Part shown: piece after piece, positions 24,863 through 31,986 of the stretch
How positions within the stretch are numbered: position 1 is the stretch's first letter
Layout of the letters: the number at the start of each line of letters is the position of its first letter
Source of the DNA: Lachnospiraceae bacterium
GTDB taxonomy: Bacteria; Bacillota; Clostridia; Lachnospirales; Lachnospiraceae
Direction: 5' to 3'
Length of the DNA: 41,014 bases
Assembly (NCBI GenBank): GCA_021200995.1
Contig: JAJQFS010000059.1
Location: forward strand, 1-41,014
Translations under genes and position numbers: made by a program
The notes under the pieces: model-generated
The model's input: the letters and a program-made list of their open reading frames with translations, nothing else
Database searches by the model: none
Told to the model about the DNA's origin: nothing

Positions 24863-25228
24863 TTATTGATCCTCCTTTTTCTCATATCTCTTCTGTGTCT
24901 GATGATAATAACCAATAATAAACTGCCCCTGCTCCTGGGAATTCAGGCGCTTAGGATACCCTTGTGCTGGAAGTCGCCCCTGAAGATCCCTCAACACAGC
25001 TTCATATTCATCTGCTTCCTTTTTCCACATTTTTCTCGTATGGCTATTTTTTAGCCTCAATAAGGTGGGAAATATAATTGACGGCGTTGCACAGGCCGAA
25101 TTAAAATACCGGTCTTTGATTGTTGAATTAATACCTGGATTAGCTCTCTCCTGAATTTCCTCCAACACTGCAAACTCCCTCCCTGACACATACGGAATGT
25201 CATTACATGTTTCGTCCAGACTCACCAT
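24863..25228 (-). CDS. cas11: Cascade small subunit Cas11c, translated from an internal start in cas8c
   Basis: 121 residues from ATG 25228 (MVSLDETCNDIPYVSGREF...) to the cas8c stop. The codons just before this ATG contain AAGGAGG with five bases to the start, a perfect ribosome site inside a coding region. Type I-C systems are known to make Cas11 (about 120 residues, helical) from the 3' end of cas8c in just this way; the length and position fit. It lies downstream of both cas8c frameshifts and is therefore undamaged. Confidence 0.85.
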   Translation of the reverse strand: MVSLDETCNDIPYVSGREFAVLEEIQERANPGINSTIKDRYFNSACATPSIIFPTLLRLKNSHTRKMWKKEADEYEAVLRDLQGRLPAQGYPKRLNSQEQGQFIIGYYHQTQKRYEKKEDQ

Positions 25229-26620
25229 TGTTTCCTCCTTTCCATTAAAAATGTTCGTATTTCTGATCAGATATGCTTTCATGATAGCCGCCCTTCCTCT
25301 CGTAATTTTATAAATATGGGCGTCACTGTCATCCTGCTCTGCACGAATTCTTCTCATCACAGCTGAATACAAGCTTTCCGGATATCGTCCTCCTGATAAA
25401 ATAGCCTCAAATGTTCTCCCGGCCACATCCTCCTGGGGTTTCTTGTCTCTAGATTTTTTGTTTGCTGTCTCCTGCAGCATTCTCCAAACTCCAAGATATT
25501 TCAATTCATCTTTAGCCGGTCGTACAATCTCCATTCGATCATAATGCTCTTTCAGATGTCGCAGGATTTCTCCAAACTGATCTGCATAGAAAAATCTCAC
25601 AGCAAGTCTCGCGGCATTAGGTGACAAGCCAAGAATATAGAACTTCTGCTCCAGATTAACATTTTTCTCAACAGCTTCTACATCGACTGCCCAACCTTTC
25701 TGCAGGTTTTGGAATACGCCTCCTACAAGTTCCTGATTGTCCTTCGCAGGCTCACTGGCTGCCAAAAACAGATTCTGGCATTCAACACTTGCGTCCTCTG
25801 CCCAGAACACAACCGTCGTATCTCCAAGCATTTTAACATAGTCTTTGTTACTCAGCAGGTAATTCAGTGCTGTCGTATAAGCAAACATCGCATAATTTCC
25901 GACAGGGGCATTGTAACTTTGTTCTTTTCCATAAGATTCAAACGCCGGAGCGTTAAATGAAACCAGCGCAGCTCCACTGGACTGAGCTCCTGCTACGCCT
26001 TTGATTGTAGTATGAATTCTGGAAATTTCTGCTTTTTCTCCGGTTACCAGGCAAGTGCCTGTAACTGCACCTTCAGTATTCAGTGAACAGATTTCCCACT
26101 TTTTTGCAATTTCTTCATCTTCCTGGGCAAATTTTCCCTTAACCATAAACAGCAGATTACCCCCATCTGTCACTTCATCCCAATGTTCCAGAATCTCAGG
26201 ATTCTCTTTCGCCTGCTCCGGGTTCCAGCATTGAAAAAAGCTTTGATTGCCTCTGCGGTTTCATTTTTTATGTCTCCAAGAATCTCTATGTGTTTTTCAC
26301 ACGTCGCCTTGAAACATTCACAGGTACGCTCATTCATCCCATCTTTATCAATGCCCAGAATATATTTTGAATTATCACACAGGAAATTTGCACAAACCCC
26401 AGAAGAACGGGATACCATAGCCGGAACCTGTTTCACATCCGGTATTAACACCGTTTTTTCCTCGCTCCGCTTCCGTTTTCAGCGATATGACTCCGCGAAC
26501 GCTTCCATCCAGGCGCAAATCCAACGCGTAGGATACTTTTGCGCTGCACCATCCCTGTCTGGCAACCTTTCCTTGCTCAACGAGTTTTTCATAATACTGA
26601 ACCAACGACTGTAAAATCAC
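24863..26620 (-). pseudogene. cas8c: Cas8c (Csd1) large subunit with two frameshifts
   Basis: About 585 codons in all, the normal size. The start (MILQSLVQYYEKLVEQGKV) runs to an A6 tract at 26454-26459; the next segment (VLIPDVKQVPAMVSRSSGVCANFLCDN...) is in another frame and itself shifts near 26227, where FFNA should continue WNPEQAKENPEILEHW. The rest (VTDGGNLLFMVKG to KKEDQ) is open. Cas8c recognises the TTC PAM and recruits Cas3. With two breaks, interference and Cascade binding should fail unless the bases are miscalled. The start overlaps the cas5 stop (ATGA). The second break is not in a homopolymer, which argues for a real mutation. Confidence 0.9.
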
Positions 26621-27273
26621 CGTATCACCTCACAATCCGCCAAATTCAGGACTCCATCATGAAGGATTGCTCTGAAGAACATCGGCTGAATGTTTTCCGG
26701 ATCTGAATAGTCCAGATCATATAGCATATAACCCAGATCCTTCTCTCCTTCGTATGCCGTCTGGATTTTATCCTCCGTACAGATTGAAAACCTAGCCGGA
26801 AATTCTCTGGTGCCAAAATATGGAGTGTGATAGCATTCGCCCTTTTCCAGTCTCCGCCTGAGAATATCCTTGAATTTACCCGGATTGTCACTTGCATTGG
26901 CCTTTTCAGTCATGGAAAAATGTGCTTCTATCACGTACTCCACATCACGTAGTAAAAGGGATGAGCGCTGCACAATATCCTCCTTTGTACTAAGATAAAG
27001 AGACTTATTGCCTCCTTGCATCGCCTTCCACACATTGTCGCGTGAAATCTTACTCTTCACTTCATTGCGTCGTACTGTTGTAAAAGCAATGGGGTTGCAG
27101 ACATAGATTTTATCAATACAGTATTTCATCCCAGGATGCCAGAAAATGGCTTCCAGCATGCCACGGGCAGCAGACGGAGTCATGATGTCATAGCTGCAGC
27201 GTTCAACCTTCATCTCTGGACGACTGAAAAGCGCGTATTCACCCCAAACTCGCATTTTTATACCATAGCTCAT
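26617..27273 (-). CDS. cas5: Cascade protein and crRNA endonuclease Cas5c (Cas5d)
   Basis: 218 residues. RAMP fold with PSAARGMLEAIFWHPGMKY and the glycine-rich end. In type I-C this protein replaces Cas6: it cuts the repeat at the 3' base of its hairpin, leaving an 11-nt 5' handle, and then stays on the crRNA. Catalytic Tyr/Lys/His-type residues are plausible but not pinned down. GGAGG precedes the ATG by five bases. First gene of the cas5-8-7-4-1-2 operon, with its own promoter and 228 bp separating it from cas3. Confidence 0.96.
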   Translation of the reverse strand: MSYGIKMRVWGEYALFSRPEMKVERCSYDIMTPSAARGMLEAIFWHPGMKYCIDKIYVCNPIAFTTVRRNEVKSKISRDNVWKAMQGGNKSLYLSTKEDIVQRSSLLLRDVEYVIEAHFSMTEKANASDNPGKFKDILRRRLEKGECYHTPYFGTREFPARFSICTEDKIQTAYEGEKDLGYMLYDLDYSDPENIQPMFFRAILHDGVLNLADCEVIR

Positions 27274-27291
27274 GGTTTCCTCCTTTCCATT

Positions 27292-27312
27292 TTCTTTTGT
27301 GTTTATTGTTGA
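27292..27312 (+). promoter_or_regulatory. PAM and protospacer-like target of the crRNA-like element in the cas5 promoter
   Basis: TTC (27292-27294, the type I-C PAM) is followed by TTTTGTGTTTATTGTTGA (27295-27312). The guide at 27442-27459 is identical except T to C at position 6. The site covers the -10 hexamer and expected start of the cas5 transcript. Confidence 0.85.
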
Positions 27313-27328
27313 TAATAATGTTTGTCAA
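27300..27328 (-). promoter_or_regulatory. Promoter of the cas5-cas8c-cas7-cas4-cas1-cas2 operon
   Basis: On the minus strand -35 TTGACA (27323-27328), 17 bp, weak -10 TAAACA (27300-27305), giving a leader of about 20 nt that holds the GGAGG site of cas5. The -10 and start region are overlapped by the TTC-adjacent target described here. Confidence 0.7.
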
Positions 27329-27358
27329 GCAAATGTTCTTTTATTTTTTTGATTTTCA

Positions 27359-27367
27359 TGATATTCT
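27359..27367 (+). promoter_or_regulatory. Candidate extended -10 promoter of the crRNA-like RNA
   Basis: TGATATTCT (TG plus TATTCT at 27362-27367), with a weak -35 TTTTAT 17 bp upstream (27339-27344). Transcription would begin near 27374, about 24 nt before the repeat-like hairpin. Confidence 0.5.
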
Positions 27368-27373
27368 ATATTT

Positions 27374-27490
27374 AGTTCGTTTATCTTCAGACGACTTGTC
27401 TATTATTTTTATCATTGAATGAAATAATAGTGGATTGAAATTTTTGCGTTTATTGTTGAATGGATGCCGGGACGAACCTCTGTCTCGGCA
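27374..27490 (+). ncRNA. crRNA-like RNA (repeat-like hairpin, short guide, 3' hairpin) between cas3 and cas5
   Basis: Opposite strand to the cas genes. A degenerate repeat (27398-27441) starts GTC, has a perfect 9-bp stem CTATTATTT/AAATAATAG (27400-27408, 27422-27430) and ends GTGGATTGAAAT (27430-27441), identical to the last 12 nt of the array repeat and so including the 11-nt handle left by Cas5c. The 23-nt guide (27442-27464) follows. Its first 18 nt (TTTTGCGTTTATTGTTGA) match 27295-27312 beside a TTC PAM in the cas5 promoter. A 9-bp hairpin TGCCGGGAC/GTCTCGGCA (27465-27490) closes the element. Structure and match are read directly; repression of the cas operon is inferred from CreR-type RNAs in other type I systems. 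Confidence 0.82.
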
Positions 27491-27500
27491 ATCTTCATTC

Positions 27501-29654
27501 CTACCAGATCAGCACCTCCCCATCCTTTTCATTTATTTCCAATCCCATATCCTCCGAATATTTACCATCATCTCTTAAAACCGCCACTTCGCTATTCCAC
27601 TGATCCAGAATTTCCAAAAAGCCTGCGCTATTCAAGCTTTCAAAATCCTGCTCATACACCTGCACTCCGTAATTTCCAAGTTTTCGTATCAGTTTTCTTG
27701 ATTTTTCGCCATATCGAAGCTGGTCAATCAACCGTTTTGCTTCAGGTTCTTTTTCAATCAGGATCAGCTTCGTGTTATTCTTAATCAGCTTAAACTGCTC
27801 GGCCACAGAAGCAAATGGATAACTCCCCGTCTTTGCGCCCTTCTCAAATTGTTCCACGATATGATCCCGATCCAGTTGCTGCTCTCCCTTAATATAATGA
27901 AGCTGCTGAAAGTAGCTTTCAATCGCCTCTAACGACGATATATCCGAGAAATCTTCCACTATATTTTTAGAGATTTCCACTGGTTGCCTTAGCTCTGATG
28001 CCATCCCGGCTTTCTCCTGGAAGGTAAAGACATACGTTGTACTTTCATCCAGTCTTCTCAATCCTTCACGATTGCATCTTCCTGCCGCCTGAACAATTGA
28101 ATCAACCCCCGCCAATTCCCGATATACAAACTGAAAATCCACATCCACTCCGGCCTCCACCAGACTTGTCGCAATGACAACGCACTTTTCTCCATGTTTC
28201 AGCCGATCCCTGATTTCATTCAACTTTCTTTTGCGATGTATCGGATACATCAGAGTGGATAAATGATATATACCTTCCCCTTGAAGTTCTTTATAGATTC
28301 TCTGAACCCGCTTTCGATTATTAAAAATACAGAGTGCCTGTTTCTCCACGCGGACGTGCTCTACAAATTCTTCTTCCGACAGCGTCCCGATATTTTTCAC
28401 TTCTGTTCGTTTAAAGAATTGAAATTGGTCATGCACACGAGGACAGATTTCCTGAATCTTGATGTTTTCAGAAAAGAACCAATCCAAAGATGGCTGCGTT
28501 GCTGTGCAAAGTTCAATCGTACATCCATAATTTACCGCCAGTTCCTCCATCACCCGGACACACGGTATCAGGTACTGTGTCGGCAATTTCTGCGCCTCGT
28601 CAAAAATAATCACACTATTGGCAACATTGTGCAGCTTTCTGCATTTAGCCGGTCCATTGGCAAAAAAAGATTCGAAAAATTGAACATTCGTTGTGACTAC
28701 AACAGGTTTATCCCAATTCTCCGCAGCCAACTGCATAGGCTTTAATTCCTCGGACTCTCCATAATCAATATTTGAATGATTTTCAAGCACAGCATCATCC
28801 CCAAGAATGTCCCTGAACACCTGCGCATTCTGCTCAATGATGCTGGTATATGGTATTACATAAATTATTCTGTCTTTGCCATATGTACAGGCGTGTTCCA
28901 GGGCAAAGGCCAAAGATGCAACAGTTTTTCCTCCTCCCGTCGGTACCGTCATACTGTAAATTCCCGGTTCTTTCTTTCCCATCTCCAACGAAGCTTTCAG
29001 GATTTCCGTGCGACGCCCATTTACTGTTTCCCTGTTAGTATTTTTTAGCCATGGTGAAACATATTCCAGCAAGGCATCCAAAAGTCTCTTTTCCGCTTTC
29101 CCAGGTTGTCTTTCCGTTTTGCCATCGTCCATAAAATCTTCTGTATCAAGGAAGTCAGCGTCTACCAGACAGGAATAAATCATCCTGAGAAAGAAGGCAA
29201 CCGAAAAACCGCCACCCTTAATGTATTTTATTTCAGGTGATTCAAGGGTGGGGGCTTCGACATTATTCATGTATTCGTGGCAATCCAATATTTTCTTTTT
29301 TCCTCGGCCACACAGTGTTCCACTATCTGCAGAATCCGCCTCTGTCCCTTTATCCGGCAGCCCCGCATGATGTCCAACAACGCAATACGCCAGCAACGGA
29401 TACATCCCTTCTCTTTTTAATAATTCCTGGGCTCCTGCCGTGGAATGATCAACACGAGGGCCATCATGTAATAATCTGTTTTGAAAACCAGTAGTCGCCT
29501 TGCCAACGTCATGCATTATTCCCGCACAATAACCCCAACTCTCTGCATGAAACGGTTCAGCAAACTGTGCTGCTAATTCTGCAACATTTTCACAATGCTC
29601 CTCCACCGTCTGTTCCCTTAATCCATCTTCGCTGATATGTGCCAGATATTTCAT
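27501..29654 (-). CDS. cas3: CRISPR effector nuclease-helicase Cas3
   Basis: 717 residues. The N-terminal HD nuclease has His20, MHDVGK (His48-Asp49) and HHAGLPDKG. The SF2 helicase follows with PTGGGKTVAS (Walker A), IIFDEAQ (DEAQ box), ATSLVEAGVDVDF and VQAAGRCNREG (motif VI). Cascade recruits it to unwind and degrade target DNA. GGAGG lies before the ATG. It lies upstream of cas5 but is separated from it by the crRNA-like element. It appears intact although cas8c is not. Confidence 0.97.
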   Translation of the reverse strand: MKYLAHISEDGLREQTVEEHCENVAELAAQFAEPFHAESWGYCAGIMHDVGKATTGFQNRLLHDGPRVDHSTAGAQELLKREGMYPLLAYCVVGHHAGLPDKGTEADSADSGTLCGRGKKKILDCHEYMNNVEAPTLESPEIKYIKGGGFSVAFFLRMIYSCLVDADFLDTEDFMDDGKTERQPGKAEKRLLDALLEYVSPWLKNTNRETVNGRRTEILKASLEMGKKEPGIYSMTVPTGGGKTVASLAFALEHACTYGKDRIIYVIPYTSIIEQNAQVFRDILGDDAVLENHSNIDYGESEELKPMQLAAENWDKPVVVTTNVQFFESFFANGPAKCRKLHNVANSVIIFDEAQKLPTQYLIPCVRVMEELAVNYGCTIELCTATQPSLDWFFSENIKIQEICPRVHDQFQFFKRTEVKNIGTLSEEEFVEHVRVEKQALCIFNNRKRVQRIYKELQGEGIYHLSTLMYPIHRKRKLNEIRDRLKHGEKCVVIATSLVEAGVDVDFQFVYRELAGVDSIVQAAGRCNREGLRRLDESTTYVFTFQEKAGMASELRQPVEISKNIVEDFSDISSLEAIESYFQQLHYIKGEQQLDRDHIVEQFEKGAKTGSYPFASVAEQFKLIKNNTKLILIEKEPEAKRLIDQLRYGEKSRKLIRKLGNYGVQVYEQDFESLNSAGFLEILDQWNSEVAVLRDDGKYSEDMGLEINEKDGEVLIW

Positions 29655-29781
29655 ACCTTCCTCCAGTAACTAATTTGCCAACAGATGCACGTCTACTATA
29701 CACTCTCTTTAAACAAAGCCCTTTGAATATCCCCATTATATCATTCTCATTGTCCCATAAACAGGACTCGCACGAGCAATT

Positions 29782-30897
29782 TCAAACTTTCTCCTCCGCC
29801 CACTTATACCTCAGCTTATACTCCGCATACTGGCTATACCCCAGCTTCCCCTCTCTCTGCAATCTCCCAATCACAATATACGGCATCACCCGCTGCGCGT
29901 CAGCAAAAGCTCGAATTGCCTCTATTCCAAAATCACCCACGTTCACAAATTCCGCATATGCATCCGGTTCCAGCAGGCAGTTTTCCGCGAAAAGATCCGC
30001 CTTTCTCTCCTTCTCTTCATCTGAACCGCTGTCTATAAATTTCGCACTTCTTCCGACATCCCCGTTTACAATATGTCCCAGCTCGTGAAAGAGGGAAAAC
30101 CAGAAAATATCCGCAAATGACCTGCGAATTGTCAGCGTCATTCGATAAACTCCATCACTCCTGAAAGAAATATACCCCTGTACAGGAGCGCCGCGGAAGT
30201 TTTTTACAATTGAAAAATCTATGCCATATTGGGCCATAACCGCCCTCAACCTCTTCTGTAAATCGCAAGTTTCATCCAACATAACAGCTTTTAAGTCACA
30301 AATCAGATCGCTGACTTTGTCAAGAATAAAACCGTTATTGATTTTACCGTTATTCATTCCACTGTTGTCGTTTCCAGTCTCACACAAACGAAGCCATGCT
30401 CCTAAAACATACGGATCTGCCGATGTTCCCTCTGCCATTCTGAAGGCTCCCGTTGGTATCACCTTTTTCAAATCCCCTATATTGCTGATACAAAGGGCTT
30501 TCCTCAGCGCCAGTATCAGGTCATCCCCTCTCATATCAGCAGGGATTATTCCTTTCTTTTGTAAATACCCTGTTACCTCTTTTAAAGCTTCCCTTGTCTG
30601 TCTTTCTTCCTCTGTTATCGTCTGACTCTCCATAAATTCCAGCAATTCCGCATCATAATTCGCCTGCAGATTCAGCCAGAAAGACTTCGGAACGCCCAGC
30701 GCGTATTCAAGGGCAAACGCAAATCTGGATGAAATATCCTTCTTCCCCGCAATCACATTGCTGACATACGCCGCGGAGACTCCTGTCTGCACTGCAAGCT
30801 CCGCCTGTGTAATGCCGCGTTCCTCCAGGATGTCCGCAATTGTTTCTCCCGGATGAATAATCAGCTCACGAGATATACCAGTTTTCTTTCCTGCCAT
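29782..30897 (-). CDS. higA: HigA-type antitoxin fused to an ImmA/IrrE peptidase domain
   Basis: 371 residues. An N-terminal HTH of the HigA/VapA addiction-module type (HPGETIADILEERGITQAELAVQTGVSAAYVSNVIAGKKDIS) is followed by a linker and a C-terminal zinc peptidase motif HELGH with downstream Glu (AENCLLEPDAYAEF). It should bind the palindrome at 31224-31241 and neutralise HigB; the peptidase may allow regulated cleavage. The ATG at 30897 lies inside the toxin end (33-bp overlap) with AGGTGA upstream. HigA alone is about 100 residues, so this is the long fused form. Confidence 0.9.
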   Translation of the reverse strand: MAGKKTGISRELIIHPGETIADILEERGITQAELAVQTGVSAAYVSNVIAGKKDISSRFAFALEYALGVPKSFWLNLQANYDAELLEFMESQTITEEERQTREALKEVTGYLQKKGIIPADMRGDDLILALRKALCISNIGDLKKVIPTGAFRMAEGTSADPYVLGAWLRLCETGNDNSGMNNGKINNGFILDKVSDLICDLKAVMLDETCDLQKRLRAVMAQYGIDFSIVKNFRGAPVQGYISFRSDGVYRMTLTIRRSFADIFWFSLFHELGHIVNGDVGRSAKFIDSGSDEEKERKADLFAENCLLEPDAYAEFVNVGDFGIEAIRAFADAQRVMPYIVIGRLQREGKLGYSQYAEYKLRYKWAEEKV

Positions 30898-31204
30898 GAT
30901 AATCACCTATTCCTTCCACTTCAATCTCTGTACAGATCATGACGGTGTTCTGATCTGCTGCCGGTTCCAGAATCAATCTGACATTAGCCGCCACATGCAG
31001 GGAATAACGAATTTGTTTATACCCCGTCAGCTGCTCCGGTTTTCCCAATCCTACTTTCAGAAAATCGCCGAAGCATTCCGCTGCTTCAAGACGATCCATA
31101 TGCTTTTTAATGGTTCTGACCCATTCGGCCGGTAATTCTCTCTGCATTCTTTTGTAATCGGTAAAGAACTTCTCTACCCGGCTATTTGCATATGTAATTT
31201 TGAT
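30866..31204 (-). CDS. higB: HigB-type toxin lacking a standard start codon
   Basis: RelE/ParE-superfamily mRNA interferase (about 112 residues). The conserved family body is SRVEKFFTDYKRMQRELPAEWVRTIKKHMDRLEAAE and the end EVEGIGDYHGRKENWYIS. Similarity begins at IKITYANS, but the codon there is ATC (31202-31204) where ATG is expected. AAGGAGGG lies nine bases upstream, exactly placed for that codon. The first ATG is at 31147, which would remove 19 residues including a core strand. The toxin is thus probably weakly or not made, or starts at a rare codon (ATT is also available six bases earlier). Confidence 0.85.
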   Translation of the reverse strand: MKITYANSRVEKFFTDYKRMQRELPAEWVRTIKKHMDRLEAAECFGDFLKVGLGKPEQLTGYKQIRYSLHVAANVRLILEPAADQNTVMICTEIEVEGIGDYHGRKENWYIS

Positions 31205-31223
31205 GTTAATCGCCCTCCTTTTG

Positions 31224-31274
31224 ATTAACCATTTGGTTAATTCTCATATTACTGTAAGACAATGTTTTTGTCAA
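31224..31274 (-). promoter_or_regulatory. higBA promoter with palindromic operator
   Basis: -35 TTGACA (31269-31274), 17 bp, -10 TAATAT (31246-31251). ATTAACC-ATTT-GGTTAAT (31224-31241) lies directly after it and before the ribosome site, ideal for repression by HigA or the HigBA complex. Confidence 0.85.
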
Positions 31275-31341
31275 CATGCTATTACTTCCTTCCGTATTTT
31301 TTCTGCTGGTAAGCTTCTGTATATTTTTATTGTTATAAAAC

Positions 31342-31391
31342 AACGGAACCAAAGCAGCTTTCCTTTCCTGCTCCGGTTCCGTTATCTTTCG
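31342..31391 (-). terminator. Probable terminator hairpin upstream of higBA
   Basis: AACGGAACC pairs with GGTTCCGTT (31342-31384), with an inner AGCAG/CTGCT stem. A T-rich tail (GTTGTTTTAT) follows on the minus strand, which suits the broken gene upstream. The flank to 31504 holds nothing else. Confidence 0.6.
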
Positions 31392-31504
31392 TATTCTTTC
31401 CTGTCAAAGCGACAACCCTTCGTTTTTTAACAGTAAAATTATACCCAATTATCCACTTTTTGCCAAGGGTATAAAAAGGATATCCTGCATGCTGATGTAG
31501 TGAA

Positions 31505-31760
31505 TCACTCCTCCCTCTCCACAATCACCGTCCCCAGATACTCCCAGTCCACGCCCTCCGGAATATAGTATCCGACCTTCTCCAGTTCATCCCCAAAATA
31601 TGTCAGCCCAATATAATTGTTGCAGAGGTCAATCCCCAGTAATCCATCCGGCGTATTCATTAGATAAACAAATTCTGTACTGCTCTCTGAAAAGGAGTAG
31701 TTTCCGGTAAATTCGGACAGTGTAAGCCCCGCCAGATATTCGTGAAACGCCGCTTCTGCG
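31505..31760 (-). pseudogene. C-terminal remnant of an unidentified protein
   Basis: A frame of about 84 codons (NAEAAFHEYLAGLTLSEFTGNYSFSESSTEFVYLMNTPDG...YLGTVIVEREE) ends with TGA at 31505. It opens directly after a TAA and has no start codon or ribosome site near its beginning. It looks like the end of a soluble or lipoprotein gene whose upstream part was deleted. No family is recognised. Confidence 0.55.
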
Positions 31761-31885
31761 TTTTACAGGCTTTATGATGTTTTTCAATCAGTAGCGCATA
31801 GCTGTGCAGAACACCAGAAAGAACTTGGCATCGGCATCGGCACGGGGAAGTAAGAAAAACATTAGAAAAATCAGGAAATTTTAAC

Positions 31886-31914
31886 TTGATAAAAGCAGTA
31901 TCATGCAGTATCCT
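31886..31914 (+). promoter_or_regulatory. Promoter of the DUF1538-PII-like operon
   Basis: -35 TTGATA (31886-31891), 17 bp, -10 TATCCT (31909-31914), about 70 nt before the start codon. Confidence 0.6.
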
Positions 31915-31986
31915 GAATTATAAGTATCATTTTTATTCATCGCAGCCAACGCTGTGAACCAAAGCAACCGGACCGAAGGAGTGTTC

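Noticed and set aside
26450-26462. Programmed -1 frameshift at the A6-C tract in cas8c
   Set aside because: A -1 slip leads quickly to a stop; the needed frame is +1 or -2, so recoding of the usual type does not restore Cas8c.
27274-27500. A CreT-like small toxin gene guarded by the crRNA-like RNA
   Set aside because: No start codon with a ribosome site opens a short peptide here; the guide matches the cas5 promoter itself.
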